Of a stretch of 51,080 nucleotides of DNA, positions 32,992-42,042 are shown one piece after another. The notes beneath the pieces were generated by a model, which saw only the letters and a list, made by a program, of their open reading frames with translations, searched no databases and had not been told where the DNA came from. The stretch is from contig CALAIY010000073.1 in assembly GCA_937922595.1 (NCBI GenBank), positions 1 through 51,080 on the forward strand, in the 5' to 3' direction. This DNA is from an uncultured Verrucomicrobiales bacterium. Its GTDB lineage: Bacteria > Verrucomicrobiota > Verrucomicrobiia > Verrucomicrobiales > DEV007. Within the stretch, counting starts at the first letter, position 1. Each line of letters begins with the position of its first letter. Made by a program: the position numbers and the translations under genes.

Positions 32992-33789
32992 ATGCCCCTC
33001 ACCAAACCACGCGCCTTCCTCTCCGGCATCGCCGCCTACTTCCGCGTCCCCAAGGCGATGAAAGAGCACAAGCTCTGGCACTTCCAACTCGTTCCTGCAC
33101 TGCTCGGTCTCCTCCTCGCCGTCGTCCTCGTCACCGTAGCCTACCTCCTCACCCGCGATCTCGGCGCACGCTTCGATGCCGCCATCGAACTCAAATGGGC
33201 ATGGCTCGACGCCACGCTCGATTGGATCGCCGCCATCTTTACGTTCGTCGCCCTCGCCGCCATCTTTCTCTTCCTCCACAAGCACATCGCCCTCGTCGTC
33301 CTCGCCCCCTTCCTCGGTCGCCTCGCAGAAAACATCGTCCGTTCCACCCAAGGCCAGCCCCGCGAGCCCGCCATGAAAACGCTCGCCTCCATCAAGCGCA
33401 GCGCCGTAATCAACACCCGCTCAATCCTTGGCGAAATCGCCCTCACCCTCCCGCTCCTGCTCATCGGGTTTATCATCCCCGCTCTCGGCCCCATCACCTT
33501 CACCATCAGCTTCCTCATCCAAGCCCGCTACGCCGGTTACGGCCTCGTTGATTTCCCCCTCGAATACCACGGCTACAACGTCCCCCAGTCCGTCGCCTAC
33601 ACCAAAGAGCACCGCGCCTTCGCCACCGGCATCGGCACCGGCTACCTCCTCCTCATGAGCATCCCCATCATCGGCTGGATGTTCGCCCCCGTCTTCGGCA
33701 CCGCAGCAGGCACCCTAGCCACCCTAGAAAAACTCGCCCTCCCACAAGCATCACCCAAGGAACCACTCTCACCTCACTCCTTGAAATAG
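32992..33789 (+). CDS. EI24/CysZ-like membrane protein
   Basis: A polytopic inner-membrane protein of 265 residues. Four or more helices are visible at about 37-57, 78-100, 145-170 and 215-240. The segment ITFTISFLIQARYAGYGLVDFPLEYHG resembles the conserved DYP-type motif region of the EI24 family, which includes the sulfate transporter CysZ. No sulfur-assimilation genes are adjacent, so the transported molecule is not certain. It stands alone on the plus strand, divergent from the beta-propeller gene. Confidence 0.75.
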   Translation: MPLTKPRAFLSGIAAYFRVPKAMKEHKLWHFQLVPALLGLLLAVVLVTVAYLLTRDLGARFDAAIELKWAWLDATLDWIAAIFTFVALAAIFLFLHKHIALVVLAPFLGRLAENIVRSTQGQPREPAMKTLASIKRSAVINTRSILGEIALTLPLLLIGFIIPALGPITFTISFLIQARYAGYGLVDFPLEYHGYNVPQSVAYTKEHRAFATGIGTGYLLLMSIPIIGWMFAPVFGTAAGTLATLEKLALPQASPKEPLSPHSLK

Positions 33790-34007
33790 CACTCTCCCCA
33801 GTAGCATTGGATTACTCCAACCGCTCCTGCCCCCGCACCCCAACTTGCGATTTGAATCCTCCTCAGCGCAACATTAGCGTGCCACAGTAAACCCCACGTC
33901 TCGAATAGCCTAGAATAGGTTGTTTAAGAATCAGTAACGAAGGGCACAGGCTCCTTCCTATCAGCCATAAGCAATGGCTCCATTTTTCACTACAGATATC
34001 GAAAGCA

Positions 34008-36788
34008 ATGTATTCTCCAAAATTTATATTTCAACGAGCTCAATGCACTCACCCTCGTCGCATTTCGTTTACCCGACAATCCAAACGCGCATTCCAATTT
34101 TTGCTCACAGGAGCATTTCTCATCATCGGTTGCTCTCAGCCTGCCAATGGCCAGCAACTCAATAGAACTGGTGACATTTCATTTCTCTACATTTTCGCAG
34201 AATGGCCAGACAAATCACTTCCTCAGCGCTCCACAATGATCGCTCGATGGCAAGAATCCGAAAACATCGCTGAAACCTACTGGAATTTCCACAGCCTTGG
34301 AAAGGTCACCGGATTCTCAGGTGATTTCACTTCTAAATTCACCTTTTCAGAAGCAGCTCCCACAGCGGATAATCTCGGCAACTATATCACCCTCAGTCAG
34401 AGAATGAGAGCTATGGCCGTATCCGATGGCCACAATTTAGATGACTATGATCACATCGTTTACTCCCTTCCTAGCTATCCAGATAACCGCAGTTTTGGCG
34501 CCCTTGGAAGCCCTGGTTTCGTATTCTTTCCCGGTAGCACTCCCGTTACTGCAGGCTTCATTCACGAGCTAGGACACGCTTTCGGATTTAGCCATGCAAA
34601 CACTTTTGAAGGGGGAAGCAATATTCTCCCAGGAACACATGCAGAAGGTAGAGACGGCCTCTTCATGATGGGAAGCGACGGAAGTGTGCAAGCTGCCGCC
34701 GGAGTCCCCCTTCGCCGATCAACAACAAACGCGCCTTCCAAATTTGTCATGCGCCATTTGACCGAGGACAACATCCATCGAGTAAAATTCAGTGGCACAA
34801 CTGCTAGGATCTATGATTCGGAAGTCGCCAGCGCGACACCGGGGCAGATGATGGCAGCAGTCATTGACGTCCCATCTGGATTTGGCCAGGGAGAATGGTG
34901 GTTCAGCTACGTTCCAAAAATGACTGAACACTGGTCTGAATTTAATGCAGAAAGCTGGGCAGACGGAATCGTCGCACATAGATTAGAAGGAAATAGAACA
35001 CACAGCATCGACTTCACACCCGGATCTCAAGGAGGAACAGGCAATGACAAAGACTACGTGGACACACGAGATGGAGCCCTTCGCGTAGGGCAGTCTTATA
35101 CTTTTCCTGATTCAGGAAGCACGGTATCTCCTCTTGCCATTGGTGAAACCGATGGCAATCGCTGGATTGATGTCACCTTCACTTTTCCACTGCAAATCAC
35201 ATCACCATCTCAACTAGCCGTCGCAGTTAACGAAACACTACACATCCCAATCGAAGTAAACTCGTCTGAAACCTTAAATTACGACGCCGCGCCTCTCCCC
35301 CCAGGCTTGGAAATCGATTCCGGTACCGGAATTATTTCGGGAACCCCTACGGCATTGGGAACTTATATAATCGCCCTATCAGTCAGTAGCGGCAATGCCT
35401 CTGCATCTCAAGATTTCACTTTAATCGTTTCCGAAAATCCAGGAGAGACATTAGACACACAAGGTATTAATTGGGTTCGTACCGGCACCTTCCCATGGAC
35501 AAATCAGACTTCCGTCTCCTACGATAGCATCTCCGCCATAGAGACTCGAGCAGAGTCTAGCTTTGGCCAATCCAAGATATCCACAATAATTTCAGGCCCC
35601 GTCGAAGTTTCTTTTTGGTGGAAGATTATATCATCAGATTCACCAAACTCCCTGACCGCGTTAATCGACAACGTCGCCCAATTCACCATCGTCGATGCTC
35701 GCGATTGGGAACGCAAGACCATTCAAATCCCTGAAGGCGAACATGAACTCGCCTGGTCTTTTACAGGCCGCCCCTCAGATGAAGGTGATGATGCCGCTTG
35801 GTTGGATCAAGTTCAGTTTAATTACGGGCTAGACAGCGATGGCGACAGCCTCCCAGACTCATGGGAAATCGGCTATTTCAAAGGGCTCACCGAAGCTGCC
35901 GACGACGATTTCGATGGTGATGGACACAGCAACGCAGAGGAAAGAATAGCCGGCACCAACCCAATTGACCCGCAGTCTACGTTTCAAATCATATCAGGAG
36001 ACTACGTAAGTCCGAGAATCCTTGAACTGAGGTGGCGCGGGCTCACTGGCAGACGCTATCAAATCCAAAGCTCCAGCAACCTCGGATCCGGATGGATCAA
36101 TGAAGGAGAAGAAATCACTGGTACCTCGGGAGTTTTCGCTCGAAGAATCTTACTCAAGGGCGAAGCGTCCCCTCAGATATTTGCTCCAGAAAACTCCCCA
36201 ACAAAGGTGATCGTTCCTGGAGATAAACTTAGCGACCTTTGGAAAGGAGGAGATGAAGAGGCGTTTGCAGCCATAGGTGGAGACAGTGCATGGATCCCTG
36301 GATCTGGAGGAATAGGTGCGCCCCTTGCCTCTAGTGACTATGAGGGGCTCTTCGGCATCGACGTATCAGAAATCTACGGCGAACTCTTTGCCAGCTCCGC
36401 CTTCCTCCGTGTCCCATTTTCCATAGATAGTCCCGAAAACTTGATCGAGCTTCAGCTGAAAATGCGATATGACTCTGGTTTCGTCGCTTACATCAACGGA
36501 GTCGAAGTGACCCGAACAAACAACCTTCCAGCCGAACCAGGATTTCTATCGATAGCATTTGATCCCCGTCAAACTGAAGAAAGTTTCGTATCCTTCGACA
36601 TCACCAAACACATCTCTGCCCTCAAATCCGGACAAAACATCTTAGCGATCCACGGAATTTCCCCCAACGTCGACAGTGACCAACTCCCCCTCCTAGCCGT
36701 ACCTGAACTTGTCGGAGCAGTCGCAGAATTCGACGCCAATGAGCAAGAAGAGAAACGCAAATTTTGGCGCGTCACTGTTCAGGATTGA
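34008..36788 (+). CDS. Secreted metzincin-type metalloprotease with Ig-like and TSP3-like modules
   Basis: A 926-residue exported protein. After a basic N-terminus a hydrophobic helix (about 29-42) ends in LIIGC, so it may be a lipoprotein or be cleaved after ANG. The zinc site is HELGHAFGFSH: His186, Glu187, His190 and His196, the metzincin pattern. A putative Ig/cadherin-like domain (GLEIDSGTGIISGTPTALG) lies near 430. A TSP3/EF-type Ca segment (DSDGDSLPDSW to DFDGDGHSNAEE) lies near 606-645. Beta-rich C-terminal domains follow. It probably degrades or processes extracellular proteins. Base composition is more A/T-rich than that of its neighbours, which hints at a more recent arrival. Confidence 0.8.
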   Translation: MYSPKFIFQRAQCTHPRRISFTRQSKRAFQFLLTGAFLIIGCSQPANGQQLNRTGDISFLYIFAEWPDKSLPQRSTMIARWQESENIAETYWNFHSLGKVTGFSGDFTSKFTFSEAAPTADNLGNYITLSQRMRAMAVSDGHNLDDYDHIVYSLPSYPDNRSFGALGSPGFVFFPGSTPVTAGFIHELGHAFGFSHANTFEGGSNILPGTHAEGRDGLFMMGSDGSVQAAAGVPLRRSTTNAPSKFVMRHLTEDNIHRVKFSGTTARIYDSEVASATPGQMMAAVIDVPSGFGQGEWWFSYVPKMTEHWSEFNAESWADGIVAHRLEGNRTHSIDFTPGSQGGTGNDKDYVDTRDGALRVGQSYTFPDSGSTVSPLAIGETDGNRWIDVTFTFPLQITSPSQLAVAVNETLHIPIEVNSSETLNYDAAPLPPGLEIDSGTGIISGTPTALGTYIIALSVSSGNASASQDFTLIVSENPGETLDTQGINWVRTGTFPWTNQTSVSYDSISAIETRAESSFGQSKISTIISGPVEVSFWWKIISSDSPNSLTALIDNVAQFTIVDARDWERKTIQIPEGEHELAWSFTGRPSDEGDDAAWLDQVQFNYGLDSDGDSLPDSWEIGYFKGLTEAADDDFDGDGHSNAEERIAGTNPIDPQSTFQIISGDYVSPRILELRWRGLTGRRYQIQSSSNLGSGWINEGEEITGTSGVFARRILLKGEASPQIFAPENSPTKVIVPGDKLSDLWKGGDEEAFAAIGGDSAWIPGSGGIGAPLASSDYEGLFGIDVSEIYGELFASSAFLRVPFSIDSPENLIELQLKMRYDSGFVAYINGVEVTRTNNLPAEPGFLSIAFDPRQTEESFVSFDITKHISALKSGQNILAIHGISPNVDSDQLPLLAVPELVGAVAEFDANEQEEKRKFWRVTVQD

Positions 36789-36801
36789 TGAACGAACTCT
36801 C

Positions 36802-37269
36802 TCACGCATCCAATGCCTCATGAGCTATTCTTGTATCTCGAATATGCCTTCCAAGTCTCTGGTGAAAACAAATCTCAAAAATAGCTAACAGCAAAACATC
36901 GAAAAGCCCTGTCTGAGCTTCGACTAGCCCAAAGTATTCTCCTGCAGAATAGACAACAAATATCAACGATACAGAAACGAGTAAGCAGCGAACTGCCACG
37001 ACCCAGCCTAGAATCAAATATTTCTGAATAAGATCGAAGCCCTCTTCTCCACCGTTGGATTTGTAAGCGTAAATCACTCCTCCAGCGGCAAATACCACAC
37101 TGAGGCCTCCTGAAATAAAATCCCACTGATTGAACCCATCAAGCAGAGGAAATACCTGAGTAAGGGCTGTAAGCCCAAAAAAGACTACCAGATAAGGCAA
37201 CGCCTCCCGATCGGAAACGCTTCGATCACGCAGCCTCTCTTTAAGAGGCTGATATTTTAAGAAATACAT
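36802..37269 (-). CDS. Small membrane protein of unknown function
   Basis: A 155-residue protein with three or four predicted helices (about 25-42, 52-68, 85-107, 118-135). No family is recognised. It is convergent with the metalloprotease gene, 13 bp from its stop. Its DNA is A/T-rich like that gene, so the pair may have arrived together. A membrane location is all that can be said. Confidence 0.6.
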   Translation of the reverse strand: MYFLKYQPLKERLRDRSVSDREALPYLVVFFGLTALTQVFPLLDGFNQWDFISGGLSVVFAAGGVIYAYKSNGGEEGFDLIQKYLILGWVVAVRCLLVSVSLIFVVYSAGEYFGLVEAQTGLFDVLLLAIFEICFHQRLGRHIRDTRIAHEALDA

Positions 37270-37439
37270 TTTTTGGCGATCTTCAGTGAGCCACTCCTTC
37301 TTTTCGTGTGCCCAGCCCCGTCGAGCTTTTTTTATCTCATTCCATCAGCCAGGTTAGATACGGCTTAGGGCGGTGGCACTGCCCCCCGTCTTCTTGATCG
37401 GAGGGGCACCCGAATGAGCCATTCACTTGAGTGAAATGG

Positions 37440-37511
<72 letters not shown>

Positions 37512-37571
37512 AATGTGTCTTTTCGGACGGGCGCGGATTATACCGCTGATTTTGGTTTGTGCAAGGGCGGG

Positions 37572-38504
37572 CTACTCTTGTTCTGCAAGATAACGCTCGG
37601 CATCAAGGGAGGCACGGCAGCCATCGCCGGCGGCGGTGATGGCTTGGCGGTAGACGTGGTCCGAGCAGTCGCCGCAAACAAAGACGCCGGGGACTTTGGT
37701 CTGGGCAGTTCCGGCTGGCGACTGGATGGCGTAGCCGTCTTCATCGAGATCGATGAAGCCTTCGAGAAATTTGGTGTTTGGGATGTGCCCGATGGCGACG
37801 AAGACGCATTTCACCTCGATCTCGCTTTCTTCACCGGTCTTGTTGTTTTTCACGCCGATGGCGCGGACTTCGCCTTTGTCATCGGTGCGGTATTCGGTGA
37901 CGGCGGTGTCCCACACGGGCTCGATCTTGGGATTGGCCAGTGCCCGATCAGCCATGATCTGGGAGGCTCGGAGCTCGTCGCGGCGGTGTACGAGGTAGAC
38001 CTTTGAGGCGAATTTGGTGAGGAAGGAGGCTTCTTCACAAGCGGAGTCGCCGCCGCCGAGGACGGCCACGGGGACGTCCCGGTAGAAGGCTCCATCACAT
38101 GTGGCGCAGCTGGTAAGGCCGTGGCCGATGAGCTCTTTCTCGCCGGGGAGACCGAGGTGGCGCGGGCGGGCGCCAGTTGCGATGATGACGGTCTTAGTCT
38201 GATAGCTTTTGCTGCCCGCAGCGATGGTGAAGGTGCCATCGGCTTCTTTGGTGATCCCGGTGGCTTCGACGCCGTATTCGACTCGAGTGCCGAATTTCTG
38301 CGCCTGCTCCTGCATTTTCAGCATGAGATCTGGCCCCATGACTCCCTCTGGGAAACCGGGGAAATTCTCAACTTCGGTGGTCGTGGTGAGCTGACCGCCA
38401 GGCTGGTCGCCGGTGAGGACGAGAGGCTTGAGGTCCGCGCGTGCGTTGTAGATTGCTGCTGCCCAACCGGCGCAGCCGGTTCCGATGATGATGACGTTTT
38501 CCAT
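37572..38504 (-). CDS. trxB: Thioredoxin reductase
   Basis: TrxB, 310 residues, an FAD/NADPH enzyme that keeps thioredoxin reduced. The FAD site is [15 protein letters not shown] at the N-terminus; the usual second alanine-glycine context is slightly changed. The redox pair is Cys133-Cys136 in [10 protein letters not shown]. The NADPH site is [14 protein letters not shown], and the second FAD motif is [16 protein letters not shown]. All parts of the low-molecular-weight type are present. The gene stands between the Cys-less thioredoxin-like gene (upstream, same strand, about 90 bp) and tRNA-Thr. Confidence 0.95.
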   Translation of the reverse strand: MENVIIIGTGCAGWAAAIYNARADLKPLVLTGDQPGGQLTTTTEVENFPGFPEGVMGPDLMLKMQEQAQKFGTRVEYGVEATGITKEADGTFTIAAGSKSYQTKTVIIATGARPRHLGLPGEKELIGHGLTSCATCDGAFYRDVPVAVLGGGDSACEEASFLTKFASKVYLVHRRDELRASQIMADRALANPKIEPVWDTAVTEYRTDDKGEVRAIGVKNNKTGEESEIEVKCVFVAIGHIPNTKFLEGFIDLDEDGYAIQSPAGTAQTKVPGVFVCGDCSDHVYRQAITAAGDGCRASLDAERYLAEQE

Positions 38505-38593
38505 GATTGTTGTTTCTTTAGCGCAGGGTTGCAGCGGAAAGCAACTCGAGCGCTCGCACTAGAGAGGAAAAGTTCTCTCTCTATTCCCGTGGG

Positions 38594-39643
38594 CTATTTA
38601 ATGAGCCTCCCTCGCTCCACGGCCTCACGGCGCGCGATCTCACGATCTACAATGTGAAGTCTATTGAGGGGGGTCGCCGATTTTTCGCCTTCAGGGTCTT
38701 CAAAATACGCGCGATCATTGGCGATTCCTCGAAGGCGAAGAAAGGCGGTCCGCTCGTTTGTATTCCGCCAGGAGCGGAAACCATCCTGCTTTAATCGATT
38801 GAACCTCTCTACCATCATCTCGCGCCGTATTTCATCGCCCTGCACGCGATTGATCATATCGTGCATGTAAGCGAGCGGACCGTGCCTTTTATTGTAGCCT
38901 CCAATCGTGCCAAATTGCTCACCATCCGGGCCAAAAAATACCAGGGCAGGAAATCCCTTCACCCCACATTTTTTTTTAAACGCATGGAAAACTGGGTGAA
39001 TCTTCTGGTATTGCGAGGGGAAATCGAGGTATGCGAGCACCACATTATCTGCCGCGAATGCTTTGAAGGCTTCTGTCGCAAAGACGTCTTCTTCGAGCGC
39101 GACGCTTTGGCTGTTCCACCCGAGCCCAAGAAATGCCAGGATGAATACTTTTCCCTCTTTCGCCGCGATTTTGCGCGCTTTACGAGGATTGACGTGCCAG
39201 ATGACCCGCCCACCACCAAGTGCCTCCAGCTCTTTGATCTGATCGGGCAATTCGGTGATATCCGGAAGCTCAGGAAGCTGGGAGAACGGATCCACTCCGA
39301 AGCCGGGAGCGGTGAGAATATCGTCGATCCCCTGTATCCTGGGCGGCACCACGCCAGAGCCTCCTCCCGAAGTCGGAACCACATCCAATTCCGGGAGCCC
39401 TGGGATAGGTGAAGGCCGTGCCGCTTGGGGCGCGGATGTCTTCGGAATTCGTCGCGAATCGTCCGCCAAGCTCGCAGGAGTCACCGCCCCGCGGGGTGGA
39501 AATAGGCTAATCGACTCCGCCTCGCGCCATTCCGGCTCGGGCAACGCAGGCTCCGCCACAGGCGTCTCTTGAGCACGGATCGCAGTCGACAGCCAAGAAA
39601 CTGTCGCAAGCATTAAGAGTCGTTGCCAAGTTCGCGCTTTCAC
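38594..39643 (-). CDS. Secreted thioredoxin-like protein lacking the CxxC motif
   Basis: A 349-residue exported protein from the GTG at 39643, which gives a good signal peptide (MKARTWQRLLMLATVSW, cut after IRA). Residues about 25-130 are proline-rich and probably disordered. A thioredoxin-like domain follows (about 140-270): GKVFILAFLGLGWNSQS takes the place of the WCxxC motif, then LEEDVFATEAFKAF and GVKGFPALVFFGPDG with the cis-Pro. With Asn and Ser at the active-site positions it cannot act as a disulfide reductase; a chaperone or binding role is more likely. The ATG at 39685 would add 14 residues. It lies upstream of trxB. Confidence 0.7.
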   Translation of the reverse strand: MKARTWQRLLMLATVSWLSTAIRAQETPVAEPALPEPEWREAESISLFPPRGAVTPASLADDSRRIPKTSAPQAARPSPIPGLPELDVVPTSGGGSGVVPPRIQGIDDILTAPGFGVDPFSQLPELPDITELPDQIKELEALGGGRVIWHVNPRKARKIAAKEGKVFILAFLGLGWNSQSVALEEDVFATEAFKAFAADNVVLAYLDFPSQYQKIHPVFHAFKKKCGVKGFPALVFFGPDGEQFGTIGGYNKRHGPLAYMHDMINRVQGDEIRREMMVERFNRLKQDGFRSWRNTNERTAFLRLRGIANDRAYFEDPEGEKSATPLNRLHIVDREIARREAVERGRLIK

Positions 39644-39702
39644 GATGGGTGATTTCTGTTTATTAAACGCCCGTTCTTCCAACATTGCTAGACCCACTTC
39701 CC

Positions 39703-41301
39703 GTGAAGCCTTTTTTTGCCTCCCTTATCGCTCTCCTTTTTCTCGTGCTCCCTACCGTCTCCAGCGCAGCTGGCGGAGGATCATCCAAGCACCCCCCAGC
39801 CTACGTCACCGAGACTGGTAAAATCGTTCAGCACGCCCACTTCCCGCTCCCCCTTTCGGAATACGCCAAGAATGAAACTCCCGAGATGGGCATGATGGAG
39901 AAGCTTAAATCCCGTGCAGCACAGGATCCTTTCAATATCGCCGCCACTATCATTTTCCTCTGCGCGATCTTCCACACCTTCCTTGCTGGCACCTTCAATA
40001 AACTAGCGCACCAAGCCGAGACGGAGCACCAGATCCGCATCGAAAAAGAAGGCCGCACCGGTGCTGCCCGCCCCCAGGATGACGCCGAAGACGACGTCTC
40101 CTTCAAGGCTACGATCTACCACTTCCTGGGAGAGGTGGAGGCGATCTTCGGTCTCTGGGTGCTCGCTCTGGCTGGTGTCGCCATGTATTTCTACGGCTGG
40201 AGCGATTTCACCCAATACATTTCCTCCGACGTCAAATTTGGCGAGCCCATCTTCGTCGTCGTGATCATGGCCATCGCTTCCTCGCGACCAGTCCTTCGCT
40301 TCGCCGAGCAATGCCTCAATGCCGTAGCCAAGCTGGGCAATTGCAGCCCTGCCGCCTGGTGGTGGAGCATTCTCACCCTTGCCCCGATCCTGGGAAGCTT
40401 CATCACCGAGCCCGCCGCCATGACGATCGGCGCGTTGCTCCTGGCAAAGAAGTTTTTTAGAAACTGCCAGTCTGCTAAATTCGCCTACGCCACGCTTGGC
40501 CTCCTCTTCGTGAACGTCTCCGTAGGCGGCACCCTCACCCACTTTGCCGCGCCCCCCGTCCTCATGATTGCCGACGCCTGGGGCTACGACACCCTTCACA
40601 TGCTCAAGTATTTCGGCTGGAAAGCCGTAATTGGAATCCTCGTGGCAAACACCACCTACTACATGATCTTCCGCAAGCAATTCGCGGCCATGGACGCTCG
40701 GGTAGATAATAGCACTCTCGATGCGGATGCGAAGCCACTCTGGGCCGAGCGCGATGAGCCCATCCCCATCTGGATCACCATTTCGCACCTCCTTTTCCTC
40801 GCCTGGACCGTCCTCACCGTACACCACACGCCACTCTTCATCGGTAGTTTCCTCTTCTTCATCGCCTTCGTTGAAGCCACCTGGCACCACCAGAATAAAG
40901 TCTCGCTACGAGGACCGATGCTCGTCGGCTTCTTCCTCGCGGGTCTCGTCATTCACGGCGGCTGCCAGAAATGGTGGATCGAACCCATCATCACCGGCAT
41001 CGACAACGAATGGATCCTCATGCTAGGAGCCACCGTCCTCACCGCATTCAATGACAATGCCGCCATCACCTTCCTCGCCTCCCAAGCCCCTACCCTCGCC
41101 GAGACTTCCAAATACGCGATTCTTGCAGGTGCCGTAGCCGGCGGCGGACTCACCGTCATCGCAAATGCCCCGAACCCCGCAGGCCAGAGCATCCTTGGTA
41201 AATTCTTCCAAGGTGGCATCTCCCCCGCCAAGCTCGTGCTCGCAGCGCTCATCCCCACCGGCATCATGATCATCATGCTCATGGCCATCACCCGCGGGTA
41301 A
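39703..41301 (+). CDS. Putative Na+/H+ antiporter
   Basis: A membrane protein of 532 residues from the GTG at 39703, which gives MKPFFASLIALLFLVL as signal or first helix. It resembles the putative Na+/H+ antiporter family Na_H_antiport_3. Helices include VVVIMAIASSRPVLRFAEQC and AAWWWSILTLAPILGSFITEPAAMTIGALLLA. The late ATVLTAFNDNAAITFLASQAP holds acidic and Asn residues within the membrane, as ion-coupled carriers do. It should exchange sodium for protons across the inner membrane. It is divergent from the Cys-less thioredoxin gene. ribE follows after 49 bp. Confidence 0.85.
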   Translation: MKPFFASLIALLFLVLPTVSSAAGGGSSKHPPAYVTETGKIVQHAHFPLPLSEYAKNETPEMGMMEKLKSRAAQDPFNIAATIIFLCAIFHTFLAGTFNKLAHQAETEHQIRIEKEGRTGAARPQDDAEDDVSFKATIYHFLGEVEAIFGLWVLALAGVAMYFYGWSDFTQYISSDVKFGEPIFVVVIMAIASSRPVLRFAEQCLNAVAKLGNCSPAAWWWSILTLAPILGSFITEPAAMTIGALLLAKKFFRNCQSAKFAYATLGLLFVNVSVGGTLTHFAAPPVLMIADAWGYDTLHMLKYFGWKAVIGILVANTTYYMIFRKQFAAMDARVDNSTLDADAKPLWAERDEPIPIWITISHLLFLAWTVLTVHHTPLFIGSFLFFIAFVEATWHHQNKVSLRGPMLVGFFLAGLVIHGGCQKWWIEPIITGIDNEWILMLGATVLTAFNDNAAITFLASQAPTLAETSKYAILAGAVAGGGLTVIANAPNPAGQSILGKFFQGGISPAKLVLAALIPTGIMIIMLMAITRG

Positions 41302-41350
41302 AAAGATTAAAAAACTACCGGAAAAGCCCTTAAATCTTCGCTCTTCCCTC

Positions 41351-41962
41351 ATGTTCACCGGAATCATCGAATCACTCGGCGTCGTAAGCTCCGTCACGCC
41401 CAAGGAAGACGGCGCTGAGCTCTCCCTTGAGATTCCCTTCGCCTCCGAGCTTGCTCTCGGCGAAAGCGTCGCAGTGAACGGCTGCTGCCTCACCGTCACC
41501 GGTGTCCTTCACGGAATCGTCCGCTTCGATATCCTCGCCGAAACCCTCCGCGCAACCAACCTCGGCACGCTCCAAGAAGACGACACCGTAAACCTCGAAC
41601 GCGCCGTCCGCGCCGCCGACCGCATGTCCGGCCACGTCGTGCAAGGCCACGTCGATACCACCACAGAAGTCCTCTTCTACGACAAGGTCGGCTCGGATCA
41701 CCGCCTCGACCTCGCGCTCCCTCCAGAATTCGCCCGCTACATCGCCTACAAAGGCAGCGTCGCCATCAACGGCACCAGCCTCACCGTGGCCGATGTAGAC
41801 GACCAGGAAAACCGCTTCACTCTCTGGATCATCCCCCACACCCACTCGGTCACTAGCCTTCACACGATAAAAGAAGGCGATCGTGTGAACCTGGAGTGCG
41901 ACGTCCTCGCCAAATATCTCGAGCGCCTTCACGAGGCACCGAAAATCCCGAGCCGTGAGTAA
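41351..41962 (+). CDS. ribE: Riboflavin synthase, alpha subunit type
   Basis: A 203-residue enzyme that dismutates two 6,7-dimethyl-8-ribityllumazines into riboflavin. It has two lumazine-binding repeats: MFTGIIESLGVV to VNGCCLTV (1-95) and SGHVVQGHVDTTTEV to INGTSLTVADV (95-190). The start MFTGII is the family's standard. The other rib genes are not in the window. It follows the antiporter gene on the same strand and is convergent with the glycosyltransferase gene. The 80-bp gap behind it shows no clear terminator. Confidence 0.95.
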   Translation: MFTGIIESLGVVSSVTPKEDGAELSLEIPFASELALGESVAVNGCCLTVTGVLHGIVRFDILAETLRATNLGTLQEDDTVNLERAVRAADRMSGHVVQGHVDTTTEVLFYDKVGSDHRLDLALPPEFARYIAYKGSVAINGTSLTVADVDDQENRFTLWIIPHTHSVTSLHTIKEGDRVNLECDVLAKYLERLHEAPKIPSRE

Positions 41963-42042
41963 TACGACGCCGCCCTACCTAGGCATCATCATGGGAGCGG
42001 TAGAAAGCACCCGTATTCATTAATACCTGCCCCCTGATCTTT

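Noticed and set aside
37365-37420. A terminator for tRNA-Thr
   Set aside because: GC-rich arms can pair, but no T-run follows on the minus strand and the pairing is ambiguous, so I do not list it as a feature.
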